From: Verrucomicrobiota bacterium | Lineage (GTDB): Bacteria; Verrucomicrobiota; Verrucomicrobiia; Limisphaerales; JAGWYX01 | NCBI GenBank assembly: GCA_018969165.1 | Contig: JAGWYX010000084.1 | Location: 1 to 9,525, forward strand | Direction: 5' to 3' | DNA: 9,525 nt | Shown: one piece after another, positions 1-7,054 of the stretch | Layout: each line of letters opens with the position of its first letter | Position numbering within the stretch: position 1 is the first letter of the stretch | Notes under the pieces: model-generated | Databases searched by the model: none | Told to the model about the DNA's origin: nothing | The model's input: the letters and a program-made list of their open reading frames with translations, nothing else | Made by a program: the position numbers and the translations under genes

Positions 1-58
1 GGCGAAATGCGGAACGCGGAACGACGAAACCACGCATCGATGGCATCGGAGAATTCAT
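1..58 (-). CDS. possible start of a further operon gene, cut by the window edge
   Basis: On the minus strand an ATG at 58-56 opens a frame that stays open to the window edge (starts MNSPMPSMRGF, about 19 residues visible). It lies 5 nt beyond the stop codon of the glycosyltransferase gene, as the next gene of the operon might. I recognise no protein family in so short a stretch, and there is no clear Shine-Dalgarno sequence upstream. The same bases contain a tandem 7-mer (GCGGAAC twice, 9-22), a composition more typical of spacer DNA, so this may equally be intergenic. An open frame of this length is expected by chance in GC-rich DNA. Confidence 0.2.
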   Translation of the reverse strand, partial: MNSPMPSMRGFVVPRSAFR

Positions 59-63
59 AGGCT

Positions 64-1419
64 TCAGAGGGTTGGTTCGAGGGTTGGTTCGGCGCTTGCG
101 GCTTGCCGCTCGGCAATCAAGCCGCGGGCCAGCGCGATCGCGCGGCGGGCGTTGTGATCCCAGGTGAAGCGCGTTTGGACCTCGCGCGCGGCAGCCTCGC
201 CCATCCCGTTGCGCAAGGCCTGGTCGGTCAGCAGATGTTCGCAGGCGGCGGCCAGGGCCGGCAGGTCTCCCGGCGGACACAAGAGGCCCGTTTGGCCGTG
301 CCGAACGATTTCAGCGATCTGGCCCAACCGGGCGGCGACAACGGGCACGCCGCAGGCCATGTATTCGAAGAGTTTGAGGGGCGAGAAATAGAAATCGTGG
401 TCCGGCGACGGATAAGGCGCGACGGCGACATCGAACTCGCGCAACAGCGGGGGCACGGCCGAGTGCGGCAGCGACCCGGTGAACACCGAGCGGTGAGCCA
501 GCCCCAGTTCGTGCAAGCGCCCCTGGACGGTGGAGCGGAGCGGCCCATCGCCTACCACGACCAGGCGCACATCGGCCTGATGCTCGGCCAACCGCCGCAG
601 CAACTCCGGCAAAAGTTCCACTCCGTGCCAGGGGCGCAGGCCGCCGACAAATCCGATGACCGGCCCATTGGCCAGACCGAACCGCGCGCGCAGATTCGGA
701 TCCCGCGGACCGGGGCGAAAAAGCGTTGCGTCAACGCCATTTGGAAACACGTGGACGCGGGCCGGGGCGACGCCGAAGGAGCGGACGTGCTCCCGCAGGG
801 CGGCGGACACGGTGAGTACGGCGTCGGCGCCGGTGCAGGCCAACCGTTCCGCCTCGACGGCCAGCGGCTGGAGGGTCAGGCCGCGGTAGGCGGATTGTTC
901 GAGGGCCAACGGGGCATTTAATTCCAAGAGTAACGGGACCCTGAGTTCCGCGGCGAGAATGGTCCCGGCCGTCCCGTGGAGCGAGGCGCGCTCGTAGATG
1001 AAATCGGGCGGGTCATTCTGGAATTTGCGTTTCAAATCGAGTCCCACCTCCCGATTGAACAGGACCCGGCGGATTTCCCCGGGCAGGGAAGTTTCCAGGC
1101 CGAGGTGATGCTCAATCTCCTTGATCGCCGCCACCGCCGCCAGGGAAGCGGTCGTCGGCTTGAGTTCGATCAGTGGCACCTCCAGCAGGGCCGGTTCCTC
1201 CCAGAAGGACTTGCTGAGCAATTGCGCCGCCACCACCACCTTGTGTCCGGCCCGGCGGAAGGCGTTGACCAGTCCGCGCACGTGAACCGACGCGCCCTTG
1301 CGGCCCAGGACTGGAATGCCCAGGTCCGGGCACAGGTAGAGGATCTTCAATGTCGCATGCCCGTTCGAGGCGGCGGGATCGCCCGTCGAATCAGCCGAGG
1401 GCTCATTGGGCCATGGCAT
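64..1419 (-). CDS. glycosyltransferase family 4 (GT-B fold)
   Basis: A 451-residue cytoplasmic or membrane-associated retaining glycosyltransferase that would move a sugar from a nucleotide-sugar donor to a lipid-linked or growing glycan acceptor. The N-terminal acceptor domain starts after a disordered leader with LKILYLCPDLGIP (24-36) and a glycine-rich loop GRKGASVHVRGL (39-50). The C-terminal donor domain shows VFPNGVD (224-230), GFVGGLRPWHG (256-266), VVVGDGP (287-293) and SPLKLFEYMACGVPVVA (346-362), the classic GT4 block. In the usual E-x7-E pair only the second glutamate (E352) is present; the first position is Y344. It is the third gene of the left operon: its start codon lies 17 nt inside the end of the ABC transporter gene, suggesting translational coupling, and no good Shine-Dalgarno is seen. 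The extreme C-terminus ends in a duplicated EPTL. Donor and acceptor cannot be told from sequence. Confidence 0.9.
   Translation of the reverse strand: MPWPNEPSADSTGDPAASNGHATLKILYLCPDLGIPVLGRKGASVHVRGLVNAFRRAGHKVVVAAQLLSKSFWEEPALLEVPLIELKPTTASLAAVAAIKEIEHHLGLETSLPGEIRRVLFNREVGLDLKRKFQNDPPDFIYERASLHGTAGTILAAELRVPLLLELNAPLALEQSAYRGLTLQPLAVEAERLACTGADAVLTVSAALREHVRSFGVAPARVHVFPNGVDATLFRPGPRDPNLRARFGLANGPVIGFVGGLRPWHGVELLPELLRRLAEHQADVRLVVVGDGPLRSTVQGRLHELGLAHRSVFTGSLPHSAVPPLLREFDVAVAPYPSPDHDFYFSPLKLFEYMACGVPVVAARLGQIAEIVRHGQTGLLCPPGDLPALAAACEHLLTDQALRNGMGEAAAREVQTRFTWDHNARRAIALARGLIAERQAASAEPTLEPTL
67..90 (-). repeat. 12-bp perfect tandem duplication at the gene end
   Basis: GAGGGTTGGTTC occurs twice in a row (67-78 and 79-90, plus-strand reading). 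It lies directly before the stop codon of the GT4 gene and encodes EPTL-EPTL in frame on the minus strand. It probably arose by slippage and is unlikely to affect the fold, as it follows the last structured part of the protein. Confidence 0.9.
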
Positions 1420-3253
1420 AGGTTTTGGGTTCCGTGGGTGTTTCTGGCGACCCGCTATTCAGCCGCCAGAGCGCCGCGTAGCGGCCGCCGGCCTGGACCA
1501 GCGCGTCGTGGGTGCCCTGCTCCCGGAGGCGCCCGCGCTCGACGTAGAGGACCGCGTCCGCGCGAGTCGCCTGGCGCAGATCGTGAGTGATCAAGAACGT
1601 GGTCCGGCCGTGGTAGAGGCGCTGGATTGCCTCCAGCACGGCTCGCTCGTTCTGTTTGTCCAAGCCGATGGTCGGTTCATCGAGGATAAGGATCGGGGCG
1701 CGGCGGATGGCGGCGCGCGCGATGGCCAACCGCTGCCGCTGCCCTTGCGAGAGGGTGAGCCCCCGTTCCCCCACCACGGTGTCATACCCCTGGGGCAATG
1801 CGGTGATAAATTCGTGCGCGTTGGCCAGGCGCGCCGCCGCCTCGATTTCCGCGCGTCCGGCCCCGGGTGCGCCCGCGGCGATGTTGTCGCTGACACTGAC
1901 GGCGAACAACACGTGGTCCTGCAGCACGACGCTGATTTGCGAGCGCAGCGACTCCAGCGTGAAGTGCCGGACGTCGTGGCCGTCGATGCAGACCGCGCCC
2001 TCCTGCGGGTCGTAGAGCCGCAGGATGAGGCTCACCAAGGTCGATTTGCCGCCACCGGAGGGTCCGACGATGACGACCTGTTGGCCCGGGGTGATCTGGA
2101 GGTCGACCTGCCGGAGCAAGCGCCGGCCCCGTTCATAGGCAAAGGTGACCCCACGAAACTCGACTTGCCCCTGCAACGGCGGCGCGGAGATCGCGTTCGG
2201 CAGATCGCGAACTTCGGGGACCCGGTCGAGCAATTCGAGCACGCGTTCGCCCGCGGCCGAGGCCTTGGCCAGCCGGGCGGCGTACTTGGCGAAGTCCTGG
2301 ACCGGCCGATAGGCGGTTTTGAGATAGGCCAGGAACACCAGCAGGTCGCCGGCGGTGATTTGGCCATCGAGCACCAGGGTTGCGCCTCGCCACAGAACGA
2401 GCGCCGAGGCGATGGCCACCAAGACATCCACCGACCGTTCGAGCGAAGCCGCCAATCGCCGCCCCTGGACATCCTGGCGCAAGCTCTTCTCGCTTTGCGC
2501 CGCCACCTCGCGCGCAAAAGCGCTTTCGAGGGAAAAGGCCTGCACGGTCTTGATGGCGCTGATGGACTCGGCGGCCCGGGCGGCCAGCGCGCCCTCCTGG
2601 CGGCGCTGACGTTGGGCCACGTGCTGGATGCGCCGCCCCAGGGTCAAGGAGAGCAGGCAAAACAGGGGAAAGACCGCGATGGCCGCCAGCGCCAATTGCC
2701 AATTCAACCAGAACATCAACAGGATCATCGCCACGACGATCAGCGCGCGCGCCGACAGCGGCAGCAGGGCGGTGACGGCCACGTCCTGCAGCATACTGAT
2801 GTCATTCATAAGCCGGATGACCAGGTCGCCGGTCCGCGCCTTGGTATGAAACGAGAGCGAAAGATATTGGAGGTGGCGATAGAGCTGTTCGCGCAGTTGG
2901 GCGATCACCCGGCGGCCGATCTGGGCGAACCAGATCGTTTGCCAATATGCCGCCACCGCCCGCGACGCGGTAATGACCACCAGTGCCACCGCTGCGAGGA
3001 TCAACCCTTCGGAGGCGCTGAATGTCCCGTTGGCCCACGCCACTCCGGCGTGGTGTTTGCGCCCAAAGCGCAGGACGCCGTCAAAGACAAACTTGAGCGG
3101 CCACGGTTCGAGCAACCGGATGCCCACCTCGGCGAACAGTGCGGCCAGCGAGACCGCGATCAACCAGCGGTGCTTCTGTAGCCGGGGCCAGAAATAGCGC
3201 AGCATCCGCCACAGGTTGGGCAGACCCGAGGACGCTGGTGGCGGTGGTTTCAT
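1403..3253 (-). CDS. ABC exporter half-transporter (MsbA/ABCB type)
   Basis: A 616-residue inner-membrane protein with fused transmembrane and ATPase domains, expected to act as a homodimer that exports or flips a substrate using ATP. Hydrophobic helices lie around residues 30-48, 83-104, 160-180, 184-205 and 275-310. The ATPase domain carries Walker A GPSGGGKST (397-405), Q-loop Q445, signature LSQGQRQR (501-508), Walker B ILILDEP (521-527), D-loop GLD (530-532) and switch histidine H557. LSQGQ replaces the more usual LSGGQ, a known tolerated variant. The frame stays open a further 291 codons upstream, but that part is antisense-free overlap with the upstream glycosyltransferase in another frame. 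The start at 3253 is chosen because GGAGG lies 9 nt before it and it forms an ATGA overlap with the upstream stop codon. Flanked by two glycosyltransferases, it most likely moves a glycolipid or glycan, but drug or peptide export cannot be excluded. Confidence 0.92.
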   Translation of the reverse strand: MKPPPPASSGLPNLWRMLRYFWPRLQKHRWLIAVSLAALFAEVGIRLLEPWPLKFVFDGVLRFGRKHHAGVAWANGTFSASEGLILAAVALVVITASRAVAAYWQTIWFAQIGRRVIAQLREQLYRHLQYLSLSFHTKARTGDLVIRLMNDISMLQDVAVTALLPLSARALIVVAMILLMFWLNWQLALAAIAVFPLFCLLSLTLGRRIQHVAQRQRRQEGALAARAAESISAIKTVQAFSLESAFAREVAAQSEKSLRQDVQGRRLAASLERSVDVLVAIASALVLWRGATLVLDGQITAGDLLVFLAYLKTAYRPVQDFAKYAARLAKASAAGERVLELLDRVPEVRDLPNAISAPPLQGQVEFRGVTFAYERGRRLLRQVDLQITPGQQVVIVGPSGGGKSTLVSLILRLYDPQEGAVCIDGHDVRHFTLESLRSQISVVLQDHVLFAVSVSDNIAAGAPGAGRAEIEAAARLANAHEFITALPQGYDTVVGERGLTLSQGQRQRLAIARAAIRRAPILILDEPTIGLDKQNERAVLEAIQRLYHGRTTFLITHDLRQATRADAVLYVERGRLREQGTHDALVQAGGRYAALWRLNSGSPETPTEPKTYAMAQ

Positions 3254-4557
3254 CCGCCTCGTCCTCCCGTTACCAGCGCTGGCCAAGCGGGAACCCGGCA
3301 AGACGGGGCCCCCGCACTCCAGCGGTTGCGCACGGCGGCGGCCGCCACCAACAGGTGCGTCGCCGCCCGGCGCGCCCCCCCGAAGCGAAGCACCGTCTGA
3401 ATCCGGTGCAGCAAATCCCGGCGAGACCGGCCCAGTCCCGCGTGGATGAGCTGACGGAGCTTGGACGGATGCAGATCCTGCGGCTCGACGAATTCCAGCA
3501 ACCCCGACTTGCGAAAGACCTGGGCGCGCAGCAATTGCTCGGCCCGCGGCTGCGCCCGGGGAACGCAGACGACCGGCAAGGCGCCCGCCAGGGCTTCGAG
3601 CAGGGTATTGTAACCGCCCATGCACACGACGGCGTCCACCGACCCCAGGACCGGCCCCAGTTCGGCCAGGCGCGTCTCGAACTGGACACCGGTCTGCTCG
3701 GCCAGGCGCCGTAAGACCTGCGCCTCGGGGTTTGACATCAGCGGGCCGCCCACGACCACCCCATGCCAGGGAGCGCCGGCACAGGCCCGCATGAACGTCT
3801 CCAGCATCAGGAATCCATCCTCGCCCCCGCCGGCGGTCGCCAACACCCACGGGTGGCCGTTGGCGCGAATGGCCCCCACCGAGTCGGCCCCCACACCGTA
3901 AGGCGGATCCGGGTTCGGACTCACCACGTAACCGCAGAACGACGTGCGGCCAGCCACGGACTGGGGGAACCGGTAGGTGGCGACGGGATTGAACAACTCG
4001 TGTTGGCCATAGATCAGGACGCTTTCGTAGTAGTCCGTGATGCGCGCCGGCAAACCTTCGGAGGCCCACTCCGCGGCAACGCGCTCGGGGGTATCCAGGA
4101 TGTCCCGCAATCCCAGGATTGCGCACGCGTCCAGGTCCATCAGTGCCTCCAGGGCTTCGACGAGTTCGCCCTTAAGCCCGAGGGGATGCTTGTCCGCCAG
4201 CAGGACATGGGGTTGGTAGGTTTGCACCGCCGCCTTGAGGAGCGAGCTGCGCAATGCCAGGATCCCTTCCTCGGGCAACCGCAGGCGCCTGGAGGCATAC
4301 CTTTGGTTGGCGACTTTTCTGAGCTCCGGCAGCTTCAGCACGTCCAGACGCGAATTGCGTCCCGCCCATTCCAGGGGGTTGGCCCCGGTTGCCAGCAGGG
4401 CCGAGGCATTGGGCGACATGCGGGTCAGTTCCCAGGCGATCGCCAGGTTGCGGCGGATGTGTCCCAGGCCCTGCCCATCGTGCGAATAAAAGAGAAAGCG
4501 CAACGCCGGAGTGTCGGCTCGCGGCGCCCGGTTGTTGGGTAAGTTCGGCGCACACAT
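3250..4557 (-). CDS. COG4671-type predicted glycosyltransferase (MurG-like)
   Basis: A 435-residue GT-B fold protein. The N-terminus RFLFYSHDGQGLGHIRRNLAIA (20-41) contains the G-x-G-H-I-R-R signature of the predicted glycosyltransferases grouped as COG4671. The donor-side half shows ATAGGGEDG (240-248), VVVGGPLM (267-274) and CMGGYNTLLEALAGALPVVCVPR (312-334), which resembles the sugar-nucleotide site of MurG and UDP-GlcNAc epimerase relatives. It is the first gene of the left operon. Its stop codon overlaps the ATG of the ABC transporter by 4 nt (ATGA). The initiator at 4557 has no Shine-Dalgarno but directly follows a 9-bp motif mirrored at the divergent gene. The last 30 or so residues are Ala/Pro/Gly-rich and not recognisable. 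The biochemical activity of this group is, to my knowledge, poorly characterised, so the substrate is unknown. It likely builds the glycan or lipid carried by the adjacent exporter. Confidence 0.85.
   Translation of the reverse strand: MCAPNLPNNRAPRADTPALRFLFYSHDGQGLGHIRRNLAIAWELTRMSPNASALLATGANPLEWAGRNSRLDVLKLPELRKVANQRYASRRLRLPEEGILALRSSLLKAAVQTYQPHVLLADKHPLGLKGELVEALEALMDLDACAILGLRDILDTPERVAAEWASEGLPARITDYYESVLIYGQHELFNPVATYRFPQSVAGRTSFCGYVVSPNPDPPYGVGADSVGAIRANGHPWVLATAGGGEDGFLMLETFMRACAGAPWHGVVVGGPLMSNPEAQVLRRLAEQTGVQFETRLAELGPVLGSVDAVVCMGGYNTLLEALAGALPVVCVPRAQPRAEQLLRAQVFRKSGLLEFVEPQDLHPSKLRQLIHAGLGRSRRDLLHRIQTVLRFGGARRAATHLLVAAAAVRNRWSAGAPSCRVPAWPALVTGGRGG
3263..3267 (-). promoter_or_regulatory. 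strong ribosome binding site that fixes the ABC transporter start
   Basis: On the minus strand a perfect GGAGG sits 9 nt upstream of the ATG at 3253-3251, inside the last codons of the preceding glycosyltransferase gene. This supports the 616-residue protein over the 907-residue reading of the same open frame. Confidence 0.8.
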
Positions 4558-4701
4558 ACGCGCGTCCGTAAACGCGCGGCGATGCTACGGGAACTTGGTC
4601 TCCAACTGTCAGCGGGGTGAGTACCCCAAGTTGTTCAATTTAATGCGGCGTTCATACCCCCTTAATTTGCGGCGCGTCTGCTAAAGGAAACGGACGCGAC
4701 T
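4558..4701. promoter_or_regulatory. divergent intergenic region with presumed bidirectional promoter
   Basis: These 144 bp separate two head-to-head genes and must hold the promoters for the left operon and for the plus-strand gene. An AT-rich stretch (about 4631-4668) stands out from the GC-rich surroundings. On the plus strand TTGTTC (4631-4636) followed after 16 bp by CATACC (4653-4658) is a weak sigma70-like candidate; no convincing minus-strand pair was found. A short hairpin GGGGT-gagt-ACCCC (4614-4627) lies inside an outer 7-bp inverted repeat AACTTGG/CCAAGTT (4592-4598, 4626-4632). These could be operator half-sites, though nothing in the sequence names a regulator. AAAGGA (4683-4688) is a possible, rather distant Shine-Dalgarno (13 nt) for the plus-strand gene. 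Confidence 0.55.
4561..4698. repeat. 9-bp inverted repeat abutting both divergent start codons
   Basis: CGCGTCCGT at 4561-4569 is the exact reverse complement of ACGGACGCG at 4690-4698. Each arm ends 3 nt before a start codon, so both genes read ACGGACGCG-NNT-ATG on their own coding strands (NNT is CGT for the minus gene and ACT for the plus gene). The arms lie about 120 bp apart, so this is not a simple hairpin. It looks like a shared 5' untranslated element or paired protein-binding site. Confidence 0.75.
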
Positions 4702-5334
4702 ATGCAAATCACACCCATGCGCCTCAATCCCGGTCCCTGCGGACCCAACCCCAACCCCGTCTTCCATGTGCTGATTGCCTACGAAGACCTGCCCCGCGGC
4801 ATTCGAGCCAAGGAACTCTATGAACGGCTCGTGTGCCACCACGGCGCCGAATTCCGCTTTGTGTGCCACCTCTGGCGATTCGCTTCGCTGAACTACCCGC
4901 GCTGGCGGGACCGCGCGACCCTCGAGGCCGAAGCCAGCGACCTGGTGATCGTCGCGGCCACGGAGGGCCAACCCTTGCCTCGCGCGATCGGGCGCTGGAT
5001 CGAGTTCTGGCTGCCGCGGAAGGAGGGCGTCGGCGCGATGGTCGTCTTGCTCGATCGTGTCGGCGGCACCGGGGAAAACGCGACGCCGGTGCGCGACTAT
5101 CTGCGCGGGGTAACTCGAAGGTGGTGCCTGGATTTCTTCTGCGGCGAGATCGTTTGCCGCCCCGGGGCTGGCGCCGCAACCGCTAGTTCAAGTCCGCTGC
5201 CGGCCCGCGCAACCAAACCGCGTACCGTCCGCCATCACTGCCGGCCTCTGCGAATGGCACGAACCACGCCATCCGGGCCGGTGACGATCCGGCGCCGCGG
5301 ACCCGCGCGCGGAAGGCCAGGCGGTGGCCGCTGA
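4702..5334 (+). CDS. small Rossmann-like protein of unknown function, with odd C-terminal tail
   Basis: The only plus-strand gene. The 210-residue product has no signal peptide or membrane segment. Residues 20-150 show an alternating strand/helix pattern: VFHVLIAYED (20-29), helix to about 46, FRFVCHLWRF (51-60), LVIVAA (81-86), helix RAIGRWIEFWLPRK (94-107) and AMVVLLD (112-118). This suggests a flavodoxin- or receiver-like fold. I recall similar short proteins as common orphans in Verrucomicrobiota, but I know no function for them. After the DFFCGEIVC segment (144-152) the sequence becomes Arg/Pro/Ala-rich and low in complexity. That tail is read from bases antisense to the end of the GH127 gene, overlapping it by 152 bp. 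In an adjacent frame a stop lies at 5184-5186, so the tail may be the result of a frameshift. The start at 4702 is preferred over ATG 4717 because of AAAGGA 13 nt upstream. Confidence 0.7.
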   Translation: MQITPMRLNPGPCGPNPNPVFHVLIAYEDLPRGIRAKELYERLVCHHGAEFRFVCHLWRFASLNYPRWRDRATLEAEASDLVIVAATEGQPLPRAIGRWIEFWLPRKEGVGAMVVLLDRVGGTGENATPVRDYLRGVTRRWCLDFFCGEIVCRPGAGAATASSSPLPARATKPRTVRHHCRPLRMARTTPSGPVTIRRRGPARGRPGGGR

Positions 5335-7039
5335 TGTCGGCCACGAAGGGCGCGCGTCCGGGGGCCAGTTGGAGCAGATCAGCCGCCGGCAGGCCGGGGT
5401 TCATCCGCTGGTCAAAAGCCAGCACGAACGGGCCCCATTCCAGCGCCGCCAGACCGGTGTTGCCATGATCGCCCGACACGCGTCTGGGCTCGAGGGTGAA
5501 CCGCACGCGGACACGGTCCCCATTGCGCCAGGTGCGCGCCGGCAACACCGTCCATCCGTCGCGCAGCACGGTAGCCGGTTCGCGCCGTCCGTTGACGCGC
5601 GCGATCAGCGGCCGGGCCCATGCCGGCGTTCGCAAACGCAGACCAAAGATAATGGGTTGATCGGTTTCCAGCCGTAGCGTCGCGGCGCCCGAAGCCGGGA
5701 AGCGCGACTCCTGCCGCAGGGTGACGAACTGGCTGCCCAACCGGGCGGTGACACGTGAGGTTTCGAAGAGATTGACGGCCAAGCCGACGGGCGCGTCGCC
5801 GTGTGCGGGAAATCTCAGGTAGGCGAACTGCGGCGCCAGCGCCATCCCCCGCGGGCCGCTGGACACGCAGCAATTGATCCCCGGGCCGTACGGCTTGTCG
5901 CCGTCCAACGAGGTGAAGTAGCACCACTCGGCGCCATCGGGCCGCTGGGCGGCGGCTAGATTGTTGTAGAGGGTTCGTTCGAGCTGGTCGCCGTAGCGCG
6001 CCTCGCCGGTCAACCGCAGCAATTGGGAGGTGAGTTGCAGCCAGGTCACCGTCACGCACGTCTCGCAGAGGTCCGACGGCTCGCGGTTGGGCAGGACGTA
6101 GTCGCCGTGGAAGTGTTCTCCCTGGCTGGCGCTGCCGGTCAGGTAAAGCCGGTGCGCGACGATGTCGTCCCAGGCGATGAGCGCGGGTTCCAGGTAATGT
6201 CGGTCGCCGGTCGCCCGCGCCAGTTCGCAGAGGCCGACCAGGTTGGACAACATCTCGTAGGCCTTGCCGTTGGCGGTCTTCGCGACGGATTTTTCCTGCA
6301 GCAGCGTTGCGATGATCCGGGGCCCGCCCGGCTCGTCCCAGGCCCTGACGATGTACCGCGCAAAGGCCAGATAACGCTCGTCGCCGGTGTCGCGATACAA
6401 CAGCACGATGGGCTCGAGCACGCTGGTGGCGGCCATGCCGACGTGGGTGCCGGCCGAGAGGATGCTCTTCTTGCCCGGGCCGAACGTGGCGATCAGCAGG
6501 TCGCCAATCTTGCGGGCGGCCTCGAGTGCCGCCGGGTTGCCGGTATATTGGTAGTAAGTCAGCAACCCGATCAGGTCATACTTGTGCGACCACACGTCCC
6601 AGTCGGCGCCGGGGTAGAGGCCGAACCGTTTATCCGGTGTATAGGTGCCCAGGTAACCGTCCGGTTCCTGGGCCTTGACCAGCTCGCTGACGGCGTAATC
6701 CATTTTCGCGCGCAACGCGGGGTCGCCGGTATAGGCCCAAGCGAGCGTCGAGGCGTGGAGCCACTTGCCGATGTGCTCGCCGATCCACGGGTGCACGCCC
6801 GGTTTCTGACGGAAGCCGGCCAGCAGCGGCTCGAGGTCCACCTGGACCAGCCGGTTCCGTTCGTTGTTCAAAATCCGATCGCCGAGGAAGCCGTCGAGAT
6901 GCACGTCCGCGGGCGAGAACACCTGCGCGAGATCCGGCAGCCGCGCCGGCACCCGGTAGGGGAGCGGTTGGCGGGGCGCCGCCAGCGCGGTGAGCGCGCT
7001 CGCCGACCCGACCAGAAACAGGATCGAAGCTCGTTTCAT
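5183..7039 (-). CDS. secreted GH127 (DUF1680) beta-L-arabinofuranosidase-like glycosidase
   Basis: A 618-residue protein with a signal peptide (MKRASILFLV then a hydrophobic run to about residue 21, cleavage near A20/A21), so it acts in the periplasm or outside the cell. An alpha/alpha barrel spans roughly 45-415, followed by a beta-sandwich C-terminus ending in WLRGP. Catalytic features known from Bifidobacterium HypBA1 can be placed: acid/base glutamate E308 in QGEHF, zinc ligands E326 and C328 in the CETC motif, and the CC pair C390-C391 in NCCVSSGP, one of which is the cysteine nucleophile. The stretch between E308 and E326 is two residues longer than in HypBA1-like sequences as I recall them. 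The family removes terminal beta-L-arabinofuranose, and some members act on other pectin side-chain sugars. It follows the KDG kinase by 15 nt without a clear ribosome site, so the two are likely co-transcribed. Confidence 0.88.
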   Translation of the reverse strand: MKRASILFLVGSASALTALAAPRQPLPYRVPARLPDLAQVFSPADVHLDGFLGDRILNNERNRLVQVDLEPLLAGFRQKPGVHPWIGEHIGKWLHASTLAWAYTGDPALRAKMDYAVSELVKAQEPDGYLGTYTPDKRFGLYPGADWDVWSHKYDLIGLLTYYQYTGNPAALEAARKIGDLLIATFGPGKKSILSAGTHVGMAATSVLEPIVLLYRDTGDERYLAFARYIVRAWDEPGGPRIIATLLQEKSVAKTANGKAYEMLSNLVGLCELARATGDRHYLEPALIAWDDIVAHRLYLTGSASQGEHFHGDYVLPNREPSDLCETCVTVTWLQLTSQLLRLTGEARYGDQLERTLYNNLAAAQRPDGAEWCYFTSLDGDKPYGPGINCCVSSGPRGMALAPQFAYLRFPAHGDAPVGLAVNLFETSRVTARLGSQFVTLRQESRFPASGAATLRLETDQPIIFGLRLRTPAWARPLIARVNGRREPATVLRDGWTVLPARTWRNGDRVRVRFTLEPRRVSGDHGNTGLAALEWGPFVLAFDQRMNPGLPAADLLQLAPGRAPFVADISGHRLAFRARVRGAGSSPARMAWFVPFAEAGSDGGRYAVWLRGPAADLN

Positions 7040-7054
7040 CGACCAGAACCGGTT

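Noticed and set aside
103..921. 272-codon plus-strand frame opposite the GT4 gene
   Set aside because: Antisense shadow with low-complexity composition and no family resemblance.
1406..3181. 591-codon open frame on the plus strand opposite the ABC transporter
   Set aside because: It is antisense to a clear gene, rich in Arg, Gly, Gln and Asp with no recognisable motif; long antisense frames are expected in GC-rich coding DNA.
3254..4126. N-terminal 291-codon extension of the ABC transporter reading frame
   Set aside because: It overlaps the well-supported glycosyltransferase in another frame, shows no ABC or membrane features, and a GGAGG site plus ATGA coupling mark the true start at 3253.
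3763..4542. 259-codon plus-strand frame opposite the COG4671 glycosyltransferase
   Set aside because: Antisense shadow with no motifs, while the opposite strand has clear glycosyltransferase signatures.
4724..5179. 151-codon minus-strand frame opposite the small plus-strand gene
   Set aside because: Arg/Pro/Ser-rich translation without structure, whereas the plus-strand frame shows a regular strand/helix pattern and a plausible ribosome site.
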